DNA from: Alphaproteobacteria bacterium
GTDB taxonomy: Bacteria > Pseudomonadota > Alphaproteobacteria > DSM-16000 > Inquilinaceae
Direction of reading: 5' to 3'
Length of the DNA: 64,000 nt
NCBI GenBank assembly: GCA_028277405.1
Contig: JANQGH010000054.1
Location: forward strand, 1 to 64,000
The notes under the pieces are model-generated. The model saw only the letters and a program-made list of their open reading frames with translations, had not been told where the DNA came from and searched no databases. Positions within the stretch are counted from its first letter, which is position 1. Each line of letters starts with the position of its first letter. Shown here piece by piece: positions 21,113 through 28,805 of the stretch. The translations under genes were made by a program, and so were the position numbers.

Positions 21113-21254
21113 GCCCGCCGCACGTCGATGGCGTCAGGGATGTCGGGGCGCGGCATGGTCTCGATGCCGGCCGCCAGCATCGCGGGCGCCGCCGTTTCTG
21201 GCGCTCGCGACCCTGGTTGGGACCGTGAGCGGTGTCGACACTGGCGTTGAGGTA

Positions 21255-21662
21255 TCATGCGGCGGTCCCCGCTTCAGGCAGGCCGGCCGCGCTCCAGAAG
21301 GCAACCGCCGCGGCGACCATCGCGGCATGAGCGGTCGCCGCATCCGGGCCGGACGGCTCGCCGTCAAAACGTCCGAGTTCCTTGGCCATGTCAAAAAAGC
21401 CGGGCGCCGGCAGTCCGCCGCGCGCGCGACTGATCACCAGCGCGGCGATGAAGGGGTGGTCATTGGCCGCATCTTCCCGCATCAGCCCTTCGAGTGCCTG
21501 CGCGACCTGATGAATTGTATGGGGCGGCTTGAGCGCCAGGGCCTCGGCCACCGCCCTGTACGTGACCGGCTCACCCCGCACCGCGATCCGTTGAAGGTGG
21601 GCCCGAAGGCGCCTGGTCAGCGGTTGCAGTGTCGGCATGGTGCTTTCGGCCACGCCCGTCAT
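21255..21662 (-). CDS. Hypothetical protein, coupled to DUF6522 gene
   Basis: A 135-residue protein of unclear family. The start is taken at ATG 21662, overlapping the upstream stop (ATGA); the longer frame to 21776 lies inside the neighbouring gene. The middle region (VRGEPVTYRAVAEALALKPP, then HPFIAALVISRARGGLPAPGFF) faintly resembles the winged-helix part of alkyltransferase-like proteins (GxVTTYGxIA...PWHRVI...G), but no PCHR motif is present. Downstream of MarR and DUF6522 in one overlapping cluster. Function is not assigned. Confidence 0.6.
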   Translation of the reverse strand: MTGVAESTMPTLQPLTRRLRAHLQRIAVRGEPVTYRAVAEALALKPPHTIHQVAQALEGLMREDAANDHPFIAALVISRARGGLPAPGFFDMAKELGRFDGEPSGPDAATAHAAMVAAAVAFWSAAGLPEAGTAA

Positions 21663-21979
21663 GACGTGAGCTTTGCGAGGTCGAGCAGGCTGGACGGCTT
21701 CTTCGCCGGCTTGGTTTGGGGAACCGGCGGCGGGTCCTCCAACAGGCTGCCGTCGGCGTTGATCACGACGCGCCAAACCCGCGCCCGATAGCGGAAGGTG
21801 AGACGGGTCCGGCCGGCGTCTTCGTTTTCGCCGGTTTCCGCGACGCTCATGACCAGGCCCTTGGCCATGTTCTGCTTCAGCGCCTCGACGGTGAGGCCGA
21901 GCTTGGGCGCCAGTATCTCGGCGTCGACGGTAATCTCGCCGTCATCGAAGCGGACCGGTGGCGATAAAGGCGGGGTCAT
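21659..21979 (-). CDS. DUF6522 family protein
   Basis: A 106-residue protein matching the DUF6522 pattern as remembered: VDAEILAPKLGLTVEALKQNMAKG near residues 15-38, then GRTRLTFRYRARVWRVVINADG near 51-72. The domain's function is not established. ATG 21979 overlaps the stop of the MarR gene, and its own stop overlaps the next gene, so three genes are translationally linked. In this setting it may assist the redox or sulfur response controlled by the MarR protein (inference). Confidence 0.7.
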   Translation of the reverse strand: MTPPLSPPVRFDDGEITVDAEILAPKLGLTVEALKQNMAKGLVMSVAETGENEDAGRTRLTFRYRARVWRVVINADGSLLEDPPPVPQTKPAKKPSSLLDLAKLTS

Positions 21980-22575
21980 CGCCAGGCCGTGCCAGCGCGT
22001 GGCGGCGCGGTTTTGCCGGCATTGAAGTTGATGCAGAGCTGCACCAGCTCGTCGGCCGTGAGGGCCTCGTTCACGAAGCCGCATTCATACCTGTTCGCAC
22101 CCTCCCGGCAGCAGCCGTCGCCTTGGAAATGCACGCAGGTCTCGCACGTGCCGAACAGCGGTTTGCCCGCTTGCAGGGCAACGCTGCCAAGCAAGCGCTG
22201 AAGCGCTACGGAGAATTTGTCGCGGACGCCAGGGGGCAAAGCGTCGGCCGCCCCAACCAGGGCTTCGATGGGGTCGTCGCTCAGAACGGCCCTGGCCTTC
22301 CCCGTCAGGTCCAGCCTCACGCTTCGGCCATCGGTCGCCGATCGGGTCTGTTTCAGATAGCCGTCCGCGACCAAGCCCTTGATGGTTTGAGAGGCGGTGC
22401 CCCGCGTTGTGCCGTGAAACGCCGCAAACGCGGACGGGGTGCGCGAAAAGCGATTGGCCCGCGCGAAGTATCTCAGCCCGGCCCATTGGACCGGCGTCAG
22501 GCCGCCCACGGACCCGTCGCCCGACGCGATCCGCCCGAGATGCAGAATCAACTCGGCGATAACACGGCTGTCCAT
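21976..22575 (-). CDS. MarR-family regulator with C-terminal cysteine cluster
   Basis: A 199-residue regulator starting at ATG 22575, with AAGGAG seven bases upstream (GTG 22593 is the alternative). Residues 25-95 form a MarR winged helix: LTPVQWAGLRYFAR, FHGTTRGTASQTIKGLVADGYLKQ and the wing TDGRSVRLDLT. The C-terminal extension carries five cysteines (144, 147, 155, 156, 165) in CETC, GDGCC and YECGF. This could bind an iron-sulfur cluster or zinc, or react with sulfur species. It is divergent from the YeiH gene with a palindrome over the promoter, so it probably represses both. Confidence 0.82.
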   Translation of the reverse strand: MDSRVIAELILHLGRIASGDGSVGGLTPVQWAGLRYFARANRFSRTPSAFAAFHGTTRGTASQTIKGLVADGYLKQTRSATDGRSVRLDLTGKARAVLSDDPIEALVGAADALPPGVRDKFSVALQRLLGSVALQAGKPLFGTCETCVHFQGDGCCREGANRYECGFVNEALTADELVQLCINFNAGKTAPPRAGTAWR

Positions 22576-22660
22576 GTCGCGCTCCTTGTCCACGGGGTCG
22601 CTGGCGTGACCTGCGAATGACGATCAGATACTAGCCAGATAATAGCGATCTCAAACTATA

Positions 22661-22701
22661 TTGACAAGCAGATGATTTCGATTCCATACTAAATAGTATG
22701 G
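22661..22701 (+). promoter_or_regulatory. Promoter TTGACA/CATACT overlapped by MarR-type palindrome
   Basis: A -35 TTGACA (22661-22666) is followed after 18 bases by CATACT (22685-22690). This -10 lies inside a perfect 8+8 palindrome CCATACTA-AA-TAGTATGG (22684-22701). CAGATA-type sequences flank it on both sides (about 22636 and 22711). A MarR dimer bound there would block rightward transcription toward the YeiH exporter, and possibly its own gene. Confidence 0.65.
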
Positions 22702-23083
22702 TTTCAAAACTATCTGACCGCGCGGTGGCCGGGGTGCAGGACGATGCAGATCAACAGCCGGCGCGTCATCGGACTTCGCCGATCGACCCCTGAACGCGGT
22801 CCCCCTCGCAGGCGGCATTCACGCACTCTCTATCAAGACGGCAGCCAACAGCCATCAAGCCCAAGATCGCCGCCCCGCAGCCATGGCCCTGTCCGATTGA
22901 CCGCGAGACTACGAAGCCGTTTCCGGCGGACCGCTGGAACGCCGACGGCGGACAAACCCGTCGCTTGGCGGCCCACGAGATCGATCCGGATACCGGCGGC
23001 CCGATGGTTCCGGGCGCGCCCGTTCCGCTGTTCGTGGCGCATGACCATCGATCCAACAACGCACGCATCCAGGATTGCAGTCT
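22702..23083. other. Untranslated or decayed interval between MarR and YeiH genes
   Basis: No convincing gene. One plus-strand frame without a start (about 22835-23090) has protein-like composition (for example RETTKPFPADRWNADGG, then EIDPDTGGPMVPGAPVPLFV) and ends at 23088. It may be a remnant of a disrupted gene. A 31-codon ORF beginning ATG 22698, within the palindrome, ends near 22793. Other frames are shadows. The segment could also be a long 5' leader of the YeiH mRNA. Confidence 0.35.
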
Positions 23084-24088
23084 TTGATTCAGAGCCAGCA
23101 TTTCATCCGGTTCCGAACGCTCATGCCCGGACTTCTGGTCAGCGCCACCGTGGCGATCGCGGCGACGTTTCTGTCGGACCATTACGGTGCGCCGGTGATG
23201 CTGTTCGCGCTGCTGCTCGGGATGGCCTTCAGTTTCCTGGCCGACGAACCGCAATGCCGTGCGGGTATCAGCTTCACGTCCAGCACCGTGCTACGGATTG
23301 GCGTCGCACTTTTGGGCGCCAGGATCACGGCCGACGAGGTGTTGACACTGGGCTACGGCCCGCTGCTGCTCACCGTTTGCGGGGTCCTGCTGACCATTGT
23401 GTTCGGCGTGGTTCTGGCCCGCTGCATGGGGCTGACGCGGGACTTCGGGATATTGACCGGCGCGGCCGTCGGCATTTGCGGCGCATCGGCCGCGCTGGCC
23501 GTTGCGTCAGTCCTGCCGCGTCACAAGAACGGCTTGCAGGAACGCGATACGATTTTTGCCGTGCTTGGCGTGACCGCGCTCAGCACGGTGGCGATGATCG
23601 TCTATCCGATCATCGCGGTGTCGCTGGGTTTCGACGACCTGAAAGCCGGGATGTTTCTTGGGGCGACGATCCACGACGTGGCCCAGGTGGTCGGCGCCGG
23701 CTATACGATTTCGGAAACGGCGGGCGAGGCTGCCACGATCACGAAGCTGCTGCGCGTCGCGATGCTCGTCCCGGTCGTTATCGCTATAACCTTGCTGCTT
23801 CCGCACGGGCGCGAAACGGGACATGGCAAGCGGCCTCCCGTTCCGCTGTTCCTGCTCGCCTTCGTTCTGCTTGTCGTCTTGAACAGCCTGGGCCTGGTGC
23901 CGGAACCGCTGCGTGCCGGCATGGAAGCGGCGTCTCGCTGGGCGCTGGTGGCGGCGATCGCGGCCCTCGGCATCAAGACCGCGCTCAAGGACCTCGCCGC
24001 GGTCGGACCCAAGGCACTGATACTTTTGGTCGCGGAGACGTTCTGGATCGCGGCCGTGGCCTTGTCGATCCTGCTGCTGATCGCCTGA
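23084..24088 (+). CDS. yeiH: YeiH family putative sulfate/anion exporter
   Basis: An inner-membrane protein of the YeiH (UPF0324, PSE) family, thought to export sulfate or related anions. About ten hydrophobic helices span roughly 335 residues. Family features include LLLGMAFSFLADEPQC, VLRIGVALLGARIT, the glycine-rich GAAVGICGASAALAV near residues 125-140, and GATIHDVAQVVGAGYTIS near 191-208. TTG 23084 has AGG 8 bases upstream; TTG 23075 and ATG 23123 are alternatives. It is divergent from the Cys-rich MarR gene and followed by ferredoxin, fitting sulfur stress handling. Confidence 0.86.
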   Translation: MIQSQHFIRFRTLMPGLLVSATVAIAATFLSDHYGAPVMLFALLLGMAFSFLADEPQCRAGISFTSSTVLRIGVALLGARITADEVLTLGYGPLLLTVCGVLLTIVFGVVLARCMGLTRDFGILTGAAVGICGASAALAVASVLPRHKNGLQERDTIFAVLGVTALSTVAMIVYPIIAVSLGFDDLKAGMFLGATIHDVAQVVGAGYTISETAGEAATITKLLRVAMLVPVVIAITLLLPHGRETGHGKRPPVPLFLLAFVLLVVLNSLGLVPEPLRAGMEAASRWALVAAIAALGIKTALKDLAAVGPKALILLVAETFWIAAVALSILLLIA

Positions 24089-24116
24089 CCTGAACCTCGA
24101 AAGGACACCGTGCCCA

Positions 24117-24187
24117 TGAAGAACCCGATGACCTTGCGGCGTGTTCGCCGGGATGCGCGTGGTGCGCGACCGGGGGGCCGTGGATGA
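24117..24187 (+). CDS. Possible 22-residue coupled ORF upstream of ferredoxin
   Basis: ATG 24117 follows an SD-like GAAAGGA by about 10 bases. It opens a very basic peptide ([20 protein letters not shown]...) whose TGA overlaps the ferredoxin ATG (ATGA). It could couple translation or be a chance ORF in a leader. There is no similarity to recognise. Confidence 0.3.
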
Positions 24188-24513
24188 CCTTCGTCGTCAC
24201 GGAAGCCTGCATCAAGTGCAAGTACATGGACTGTGTCGAGGTTTGCCCCGTCGATTGCTTCTACGAAGGCGAGAACATGCTGGTTATCCATCCCGACGAG
24301 TGCATCGACTGCAGCGTCTGTGAGCCGGAATGCCCGGCGGAAGCCATCTTGCCGGATACGGATCAAGGCGCCGACGCATGGCTTCAACTCAATCGCGACT
24401 ATGCCGAGAAGTGGCCGAACATCACGCGGAAGGGCACGTCGCCGCCGGACGCGGAGCAGTATGACGGCGTGCCGAACAAGTTCGAGGACTATTTCAGCCC
24501 CAAGCCGGGATGA
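24184..24513 (+). CDS. fdxA: 7Fe ferredoxin (FdxA type)
   Basis: A 109-residue ferredoxin with two cluster motifs: Cys9, Cys12, Cys17, Cys21 and Cys25 in [18 protein letters not shown], and Cys40, Cys43, Cys46, Cys50 in [11 protein letters not shown]. This arrangement with a C-terminal extension ([26 protein letters not shown]) is the usual alphaproteobacterial [3Fe-4S][4Fe-4S] ferredoxin. It is a soluble electron carrier. It lies 95 bases after yeiH on the same strand and may share its transcript. Confidence 0.94.
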   Translation: MTFVVTEACIKCKYMDCVEVCPVDCFYEGENMLVIHPDECIDCSVCEPECPAEAILPDTDQGADAWLQLNRDYAEKWPNITRKGTSPPDAEQYDGVPNKFEDYFSPKPG

Positions 24514-24548
24514 CCGTTCCAGCCGCAGGAGAGATCAGGCGGATGTGA

Positions 24549-26186
24549 TCAGCTCAGCAATCTTGCATACCCCAACGTGTATTGCGGATAACCCGCTTCG
24601 ATCGTGAAGCCGAGATCGACCCGCGGCCCCAACAAGGTGATCAGAGACATCGTCGTCAGGGTGAAGGACGGCATGTCCTGGAGAATCTGAAGCTCGGCCT
24701 GGCGTACCATCTCGTTGCGCCGCGCCAGGTCCGGCTCGACGGCGATTTCGGCCAGTCGCGCATCGATGCCCGGCATGGCTTCGCCGTAATGGCTGTGGTT
24801 GACGCCGCCGCTGCTGTCCTCCCGGCTGATCTCGCCCGACGAAAACTGCTCGAACAGGATCTGGGTGTTCACCGGAGGATAGGTCTTGGAAAACGGCATC
24901 AACATGCCGCGATCGGCCCGGCGTTCGTTATGAAACGCCGTGTGGTCGATGATGTCCAAGTTCATCTCGATATTGGCCTGGCGCAGCATCTCCTGGATCA
25001 GCAGCATGATCGACTGATAGTCCTCGCGCTGGCTGACGAAGGCGTCGAACTGCAGCCCGTCGGGATAGCCGGCCTCGGCCAACAAGGCGCGAGAGCGTTC
25101 CAGATCGACGTTGTACTGCAGCTCTTCCGACAAGTCCTGCTGTTGGATCGAGCCATCGAACTGGGTCGGGTTGATGCCCCAGACATTCGTGCACATAGGC
25201 CCGAACGCGTCGATGAAGACGTTGCGGTCGATGGCGTAGCGGATCGCCTTGCGCACCAGGACATTGTCGAAGGGCGGCCGGGTCATGTTGAAGGCCAGCG
25301 TCACCAGGCTGCCGGGCGCGGTGGCGTTGATCGTCGCGTCGGGCGCCTGGGCCTGCATCTGCTGGACCCAGCCGGGCTGGCGCGCGCCGTCGATCATGTC
25401 CAGGTCGCCATTGACGAACGCAAGGGTGCGCGCCGCCGTGTCGGGCATGTAGCGGTTCTCGATGCCGTCGATCGCCGGCCGGCCGTCAAAGTAGTCGTCG
25501 TTGGCCGACAGGATCACGCCGCGGTCCGTATCGATACGCTCGAACTTGAACGGCCCGCTGCCGACCGGGTTCATGGCGATGCCCTCGTCGCCGAGGTCTT
25601 CGACCGCGGCCCGGGACATGATGTACATCGGCGAGATCAAGGCGATGGCGTGGAAGGTCGGATCGGGGCTGGTGAGGGTAAACTGAACCTGATGCGTGTC
25701 CGTCGCCCGCACCTCCGCCATGTTGCGCAAGGCCACGGAATAGCGCGACGCCGGGTCGGCCATGCGCTGGTAGGAAAAGACCACGTCATCGGCCGTGACC
25801 TCGCCATAACCGCGATGCCAAGGCACGCCTTGCCGCAGGTTCAGCGTCCAGACAAGACTGTCGTCCGACAGATCCCACGACTCCGCAAGCTCGCCGCGCA
25901 ACGACGGGAGGTTGATGTCAAACGTGCCCAGCGGCGGGTCGACCAGGCAGTTGTGCACCTGGCGATTGGTCCACGCGTCGGCGCCCTGGCGCATGTAATG
26001 CGGATCGAGCGTGCGGACGCTGTTGGCCGACCAGGCGCAGTGCAGAATGTTGTCGCTTTGGGCGCGGCTGGGTCGACTGCCCCCCGCGCCGGCGAGGGTG
26101 GCGGCGGCCGCGGCGGTCAGGCCGAGCTTTAGCGTATCGCGCCGTCCAATGTCTTGACCTGCCGTCGAACCGGTCTTGCGCGTCAT
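24549..26186 (-). CDS. ABC transporter substrate-binding protein, SBP_bac_5 (peptide/opine-type), Tat signal
   Basis: The periplasmic binding protein of an oligopeptide/dipeptide-class ABC importer, 545 residues. The N-terminus has a twin-arginine signal (GRRDTLKLGL, residues 14-23) followed by an Ala-rich h-region and a cleavage site near SRAQSD. The family 5 fold is seen in GELAESWDLSDDSLVWTLNL, TADDVVFSYQRM, NPVGSGPFKF and VRKAIRYAIDRN. The membrane and ATPase genes lie about 2.6 kb away on the other strand (28806-32681), joined by shared LacI-type operators. The ligand is unknown; it may be a sugar acid or its oligomer rather than a peptide. Confidence 0.9.
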   Translation of the reverse strand: MTRKTGSTAGQDIGRRDTLKLGLTAAAAATLAGAGGSRPSRAQSDNILHCAWSANSVRTLDPHYMRQGADAWTNRQVHNCLVDPPLGTFDINLPSLRGELAESWDLSDDSLVWTLNLRQGVPWHRGYGEVTADDVVFSYQRMADPASRYSVALRNMAEVRATDTHQVQFTLTSPDPTFHAIALISPMYIMSRAAVEDLGDEGIAMNPVGSGPFKFERIDTDRGVILSANDDYFDGRPAIDGIENRYMPDTAARTLAFVNGDLDMIDGARQPGWVQQMQAQAPDATINATAPGSLVTLAFNMTRPPFDNVLVRKAIRYAIDRNVFIDAFGPMCTNVWGINPTQFDGSIQQQDLSEELQYNVDLERSRALLAEAGYPDGLQFDAFVSQREDYQSIMLLIQEMLRQANIEMNLDIIDHTAFHNERRADRGMLMPFSKTYPPVNTQILFEQFSSGEISREDSSGGVNHSHYGEAMPGIDARLAEIAVEPDLARRNEMVRQAELQILQDMPSFTLTTMSLITLLGPRVDLGFTIEAGYPQYTLGYARLLS

Positions 26187-26259
26187 GGTGTCCTCCCCGT
26201 TCGGCTTTGTGTTTCAACGTATTGCAGCAGCGATTGCGGCTTTAAGCAGACGCCTTAAG

Positions 26260-26326
26260 CAAACGTTTGTTCTCTGAAGTCTAGGCAGATCGGTCTGGAT
26301 ACGCAACGAAAAAGAACAAACGTTTG
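26260..26326. promoter_or_regulatory. Pair of LacI-type operators CAAACGTTTG
   Basis: Two perfect palindromes CAAACGTTTG at 26260-26269 and 26317-26326 are 57 bases apart. Their flanks are mirror images: AGCAAACGTTTGTTCT versus AGAACAAACGTTTGCT. They lie upstream of the binding-protein gene (start 26186, minus) and past the end of the LacI gene. A tetrameric or looping LacI repressor could bind both. A third copy is at 27511. Confidence 0.78.
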
Positions 26327-26376
26327 CTGTGCCCAGGCGACAGCAGCACCTGGCGGTCGGCCGCGCGGTTGCGATG

Positions 26377-27408
26377 TCAGTCGGGGTGCCCGGGCGGTAC
26401 AGGCCCGGTCGATTGCCGTTCGACCAAGCCGAGAGGCGGCAGCCGCTGGGGCAGATTGGCGGATTGTCCGCCGATCTTGCGCAGCAGCTGTTCGACCGCG
26501 ATCCGGCCGAGATCGGCGATCGGAAACCGGATCGAGGTCAGCGAGGGTCTGGCGATCTCGGCCAGCGTGCCGTCATGCATGACGATGAGCGACAGATCCT
26601 TCGGCACCGACAGGCCGGCATCGATGAGCGCGGCATTAACCCCCAAGGCGATCGGGATCGTGGCCGCGATGATCGCGCTGGCACCCTGCTCGCCTGCCAA
26701 AAAATCCGCCATCGCATCGGCGGCCTCGCGATAGCCGTGCGGCGACCCGACGACGAAGGCGTCTTGGGGCCTCAGCCCCGCGCGTTCGGTCGCCGCCAGG
26801 AAACCCTCTCGCCGACGCTCGGCGTTGAAGCGGCCAAGCGGACCCGGAAACAGCGCAATTCGCCTGTGTCCCAGCCCAACCAAGTGATCGGTCGCCAGAT
26901 GGGTCGCGGCGCGGTTATCGAAGGCCACGGCATCGGCCGCGCCAGCCGTTTCGTTGATCAATATGTAGGGGCACCCCAGGCTTTGCAGAGGGCCCAGCTC
27001 GCCCTCCATGATCACCCGCGCGGCGATGATCATGCCGTCGACCTGGCTGTAGCTGGCCAGATCCTGCAGCGTGTGCACGGGCTTATGGCCCTCGTCGACA
27101 TGATAGATGATGACCGATTGGCCAAGCGGTCGCGCGACATCCTCGACCGCCGCGATCAGCTGCTGGTTCATCGGGTGGTCGAGATAGGGAACGACGATGC
27201 CGATCGAGTTGGACCGCGCCGTTTTCAAGGTGCGCGCCAGCAGGTTCGGCCGGTAGCCCAGACTGTCGGCCGCGTCGCGGATGCGTGCGCTGGTCTCCGC
27301 AGAGGTGGCGGCATCCTTCGTCTGACGCAGAACGCGCGAGACGGTGGACACATCGACACCGGCCGCAAGCGCCACGTCTCTCAGGGTCGGTCGCGCTGAC
27401 GGCATCAC
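26377..27408 (-). CDS. LacI-family transcriptional regulator
   Basis: A 343-residue repressor. The N-terminal HTH reads PTLRDVALAAGVDVSTVSRVL, followed by the hinge YRPNLLARTLKT. The periplasmic-binding-like effector domain follows (SIGIVVPYLDHPMNQ, GMIIAARV, GHRRIALFPGPLGR, DLSLIVMHDG, TSIRFPIADLGRIAVEQLL). It lies between the ABC binding protein and the enolase-superfamily gene. CAAACGTTTG operators flank it on both sides, so it most likely controls itself, the transporter and the enzyme. Confidence 0.92.
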   Translation of the reverse strand: MMPSARPTLRDVALAAGVDVSTVSRVLRQTKDAATSAETSARIRDAADSLGYRPNLLARTLKTARSNSIGIVVPYLDHPMNQQLIAAVEDVARPLGQSVIIYHVDEGHKPVHTLQDLASYSQVDGMIIAARVIMEGELGPLQSLGCPYILINETAGAADAVAFDNRAATHLATDHLVGLGHRRIALFPGPLGRFNAERRREGFLAATERAGLRPQDAFVVGSPHGYREAADAMADFLAGEQGASAIIAATIPIALGVNAALIDAGLSVPKDLSLIVMHDGTLAEIARPSLTSIRFPIADLGRIAVEQLLRKIGGQSANLPQRLPPLGLVERQSTGPVPPGHPD

Positions 27409-27510
27409 GTCTCCTCGCCACTCTTCGTACGCCGGGCCTCTCGGTCCTCAAGCCGGGAGACTCGGCATCGACGATTGTACGCGGATGCTAGCGCTGATCA
27501 AACCTTAGAA

Positions 27511-27520
27511 CAAACGTTTG
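27511..27520. promoter_or_regulatory. LacI-type operator CAAACGTTTG between divergent genes
   Basis: A third copy of the palindrome, in the context AGAACAAACGTTTGTG, lies 103 bases from the LacI start (27408) and about 90 bases before the enolase-superfamily gene. It would let the repressor control both divergent transcripts. It shares the AGAA 5' flank with the copy at 26317. Confidence 0.75.
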
Positions 27521-27610
27521 TGTCAGCCGACTCTGTTGTATATAGAAGGCTTGGAACAAATCGGGATAAGGCGGCCGGGCGACCCGGGCCGATCGGGAGA
27601 GGGCAGAGGT

Positions 27611-28735
27611 TTGGCGATTGAAAGCATTGAATGCTTCCAGGTGAACTGGCCGGCGCAGCCGGGGTCGACACCGGTCAGCGCTTGGGTTCGCGTGATCGAC
27701 AGTTCCGGTGCCGCCGGCCTGGGGGAGGCGTCGCCGATGTTCGACGGGCGCTGTGCGCTGGGCATTGTGGAAGACCATCTCCAACCCATGCTGTTGGGGG
27801 CCGATCCGGTCGAGACCGGGTTGATCCAGGAACGCCTGTTTCATGCCGCGATCAAGTTGGGGCCGGACGGCGCGCTGGCCGCCGCTTTGGCTGCCCTGGA
27901 CATTGCCCTGTGGGATCTCAAGGGTCATCTCCTGGGGCTGCCGATCCACAAGCTGCTGGGCGGGGCCTGGCGGCGCACGATCCCGTTCTATTCGTCGGTC
28001 GGCCACACGGCCAATCTGTCCACGGACGAAACGATGGCTCGGGTCCGCGAGCGGCTTGATAGAGACGGAAGCCGGATGATCAAGCTGCGGATCAGCGGCG
28101 ACCGTACGGCGCGCGACGCCCATATCGAGGCCGATATCGCCAAGGCGACGGCGTTGCGGGAACTGGTTGGCCCCTCGATCAAACTCGCCTTCGACGGCAA
28201 CAACGGTTATTCGCTGGGCGGTGCGGTACGCGTCGGCCGGGCGTTGGAGGCGTTGGACTATTGCTGGTTCGAAGAACCGGTGCAGCACTATCACGAGGCG
28301 ATGACCGGTGAGGTTGCGCGGCGCCTGGACATACCGGTCGCGGCCGGGGAGCAGACCTATACCCTGGCGGGCTTCGCGCGCCTGATCGACGCCGGCGTGC
28401 GCATATTGCAGCCGGACATCATCAAGATGGGGGGCTTCACGGGGCTGCAGCAGGTGTTGGCCCTGGCCCATGCCCATGGCGTGGATGTCGCCCAACACCA
28501 GACACAGCCGGCGATTGGCCAGACCGCCTGTTTGCATGTCGCGGCGGCACAGTTGCATGGCTGGGCACCGGTTGAGCTGAACGATGCCTCGGGCCTGCAG
28601 GCGCGGGTATTCTCGAAGATCCCGTTGCCGGAAAACGGCGTGTACGAACTCGACGATACACCCGGGTTGGGGCTCGTTTTGAACGAAGCGGCGTTGGCGC
28701 CGCTGAAGCTTCCGGCCTCGGCGCACGCCGCGTGA
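27611..28735 (+). CDS. Mandelate racemase/muconate lactonizing enzyme family protein
   Basis: An enolase-superfamily enzyme that abstracts a proton alpha to a carboxylate, typically a sugar-acid dehydratase or cycloisomerase. TTG 27611 follows GGGAGAGGG by about 7 bases; the longer frame to 27518 would run into the operator. Catalytic features, in order: KLRIS (base Lys), DGNNGY and WFEEPV (metal Asp and Glu), AGEQ (third metal ligand), QPDIIKMGG and AQHQTQPAIG (His base), then NDASG. Length is about 374 residues, normal for the family. Precise substrate cannot be read; sugar acids fit the transporter context. Confidence 0.88.
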   Translation: MAIESIECFQVNWPAQPGSTPVSAWVRVIDSSGAAGLGEASPMFDGRCALGIVEDHLQPMLLGADPVETGLIQERLFHAAIKLGPDGALAAALAALDIALWDLKGHLLGLPIHKLLGGAWRRTIPFYSSVGHTANLSTDETMARVRERLDRDGSRMIKLRISGDRTARDAHIEADIAKATALRELVGPSIKLAFDGNNGYSLGGAVRVGRALEALDYCWFEEPVQHYHEAMTGEVARRLDIPVAAGEQTYTLAGFARLIDAGVRILQPDIIKMGGFTGLQQVLALAHAHGVDVAQHQTQPAIGQTACLHVAAAQLHGWAPVELNDASGLQARVFSKIPLPENGVYELDDTPGLGLVLNEAALAPLKLPASAHAA

Positions 28736-28805
28736 CCGTGCCCCCGGTGCTGATCTGTCGCGTGCCAACGATCCTGCCGGATCGCCACCAAGGTGCGCGC
28801 CGACG

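Noticed and set aside
22766-23254. 162-residue minus-strand ORF between marR and yeiH
   Set aside because: It overlaps the yeiH coding region antisense, and its His/Gln/Arg-rich composition is typical of shadow frames.
22744-24093. 449-residue plus-strand ORF
   Set aside because: It overlaps yeiH in another frame; the yeiH frame has clear transmembrane and family motifs.
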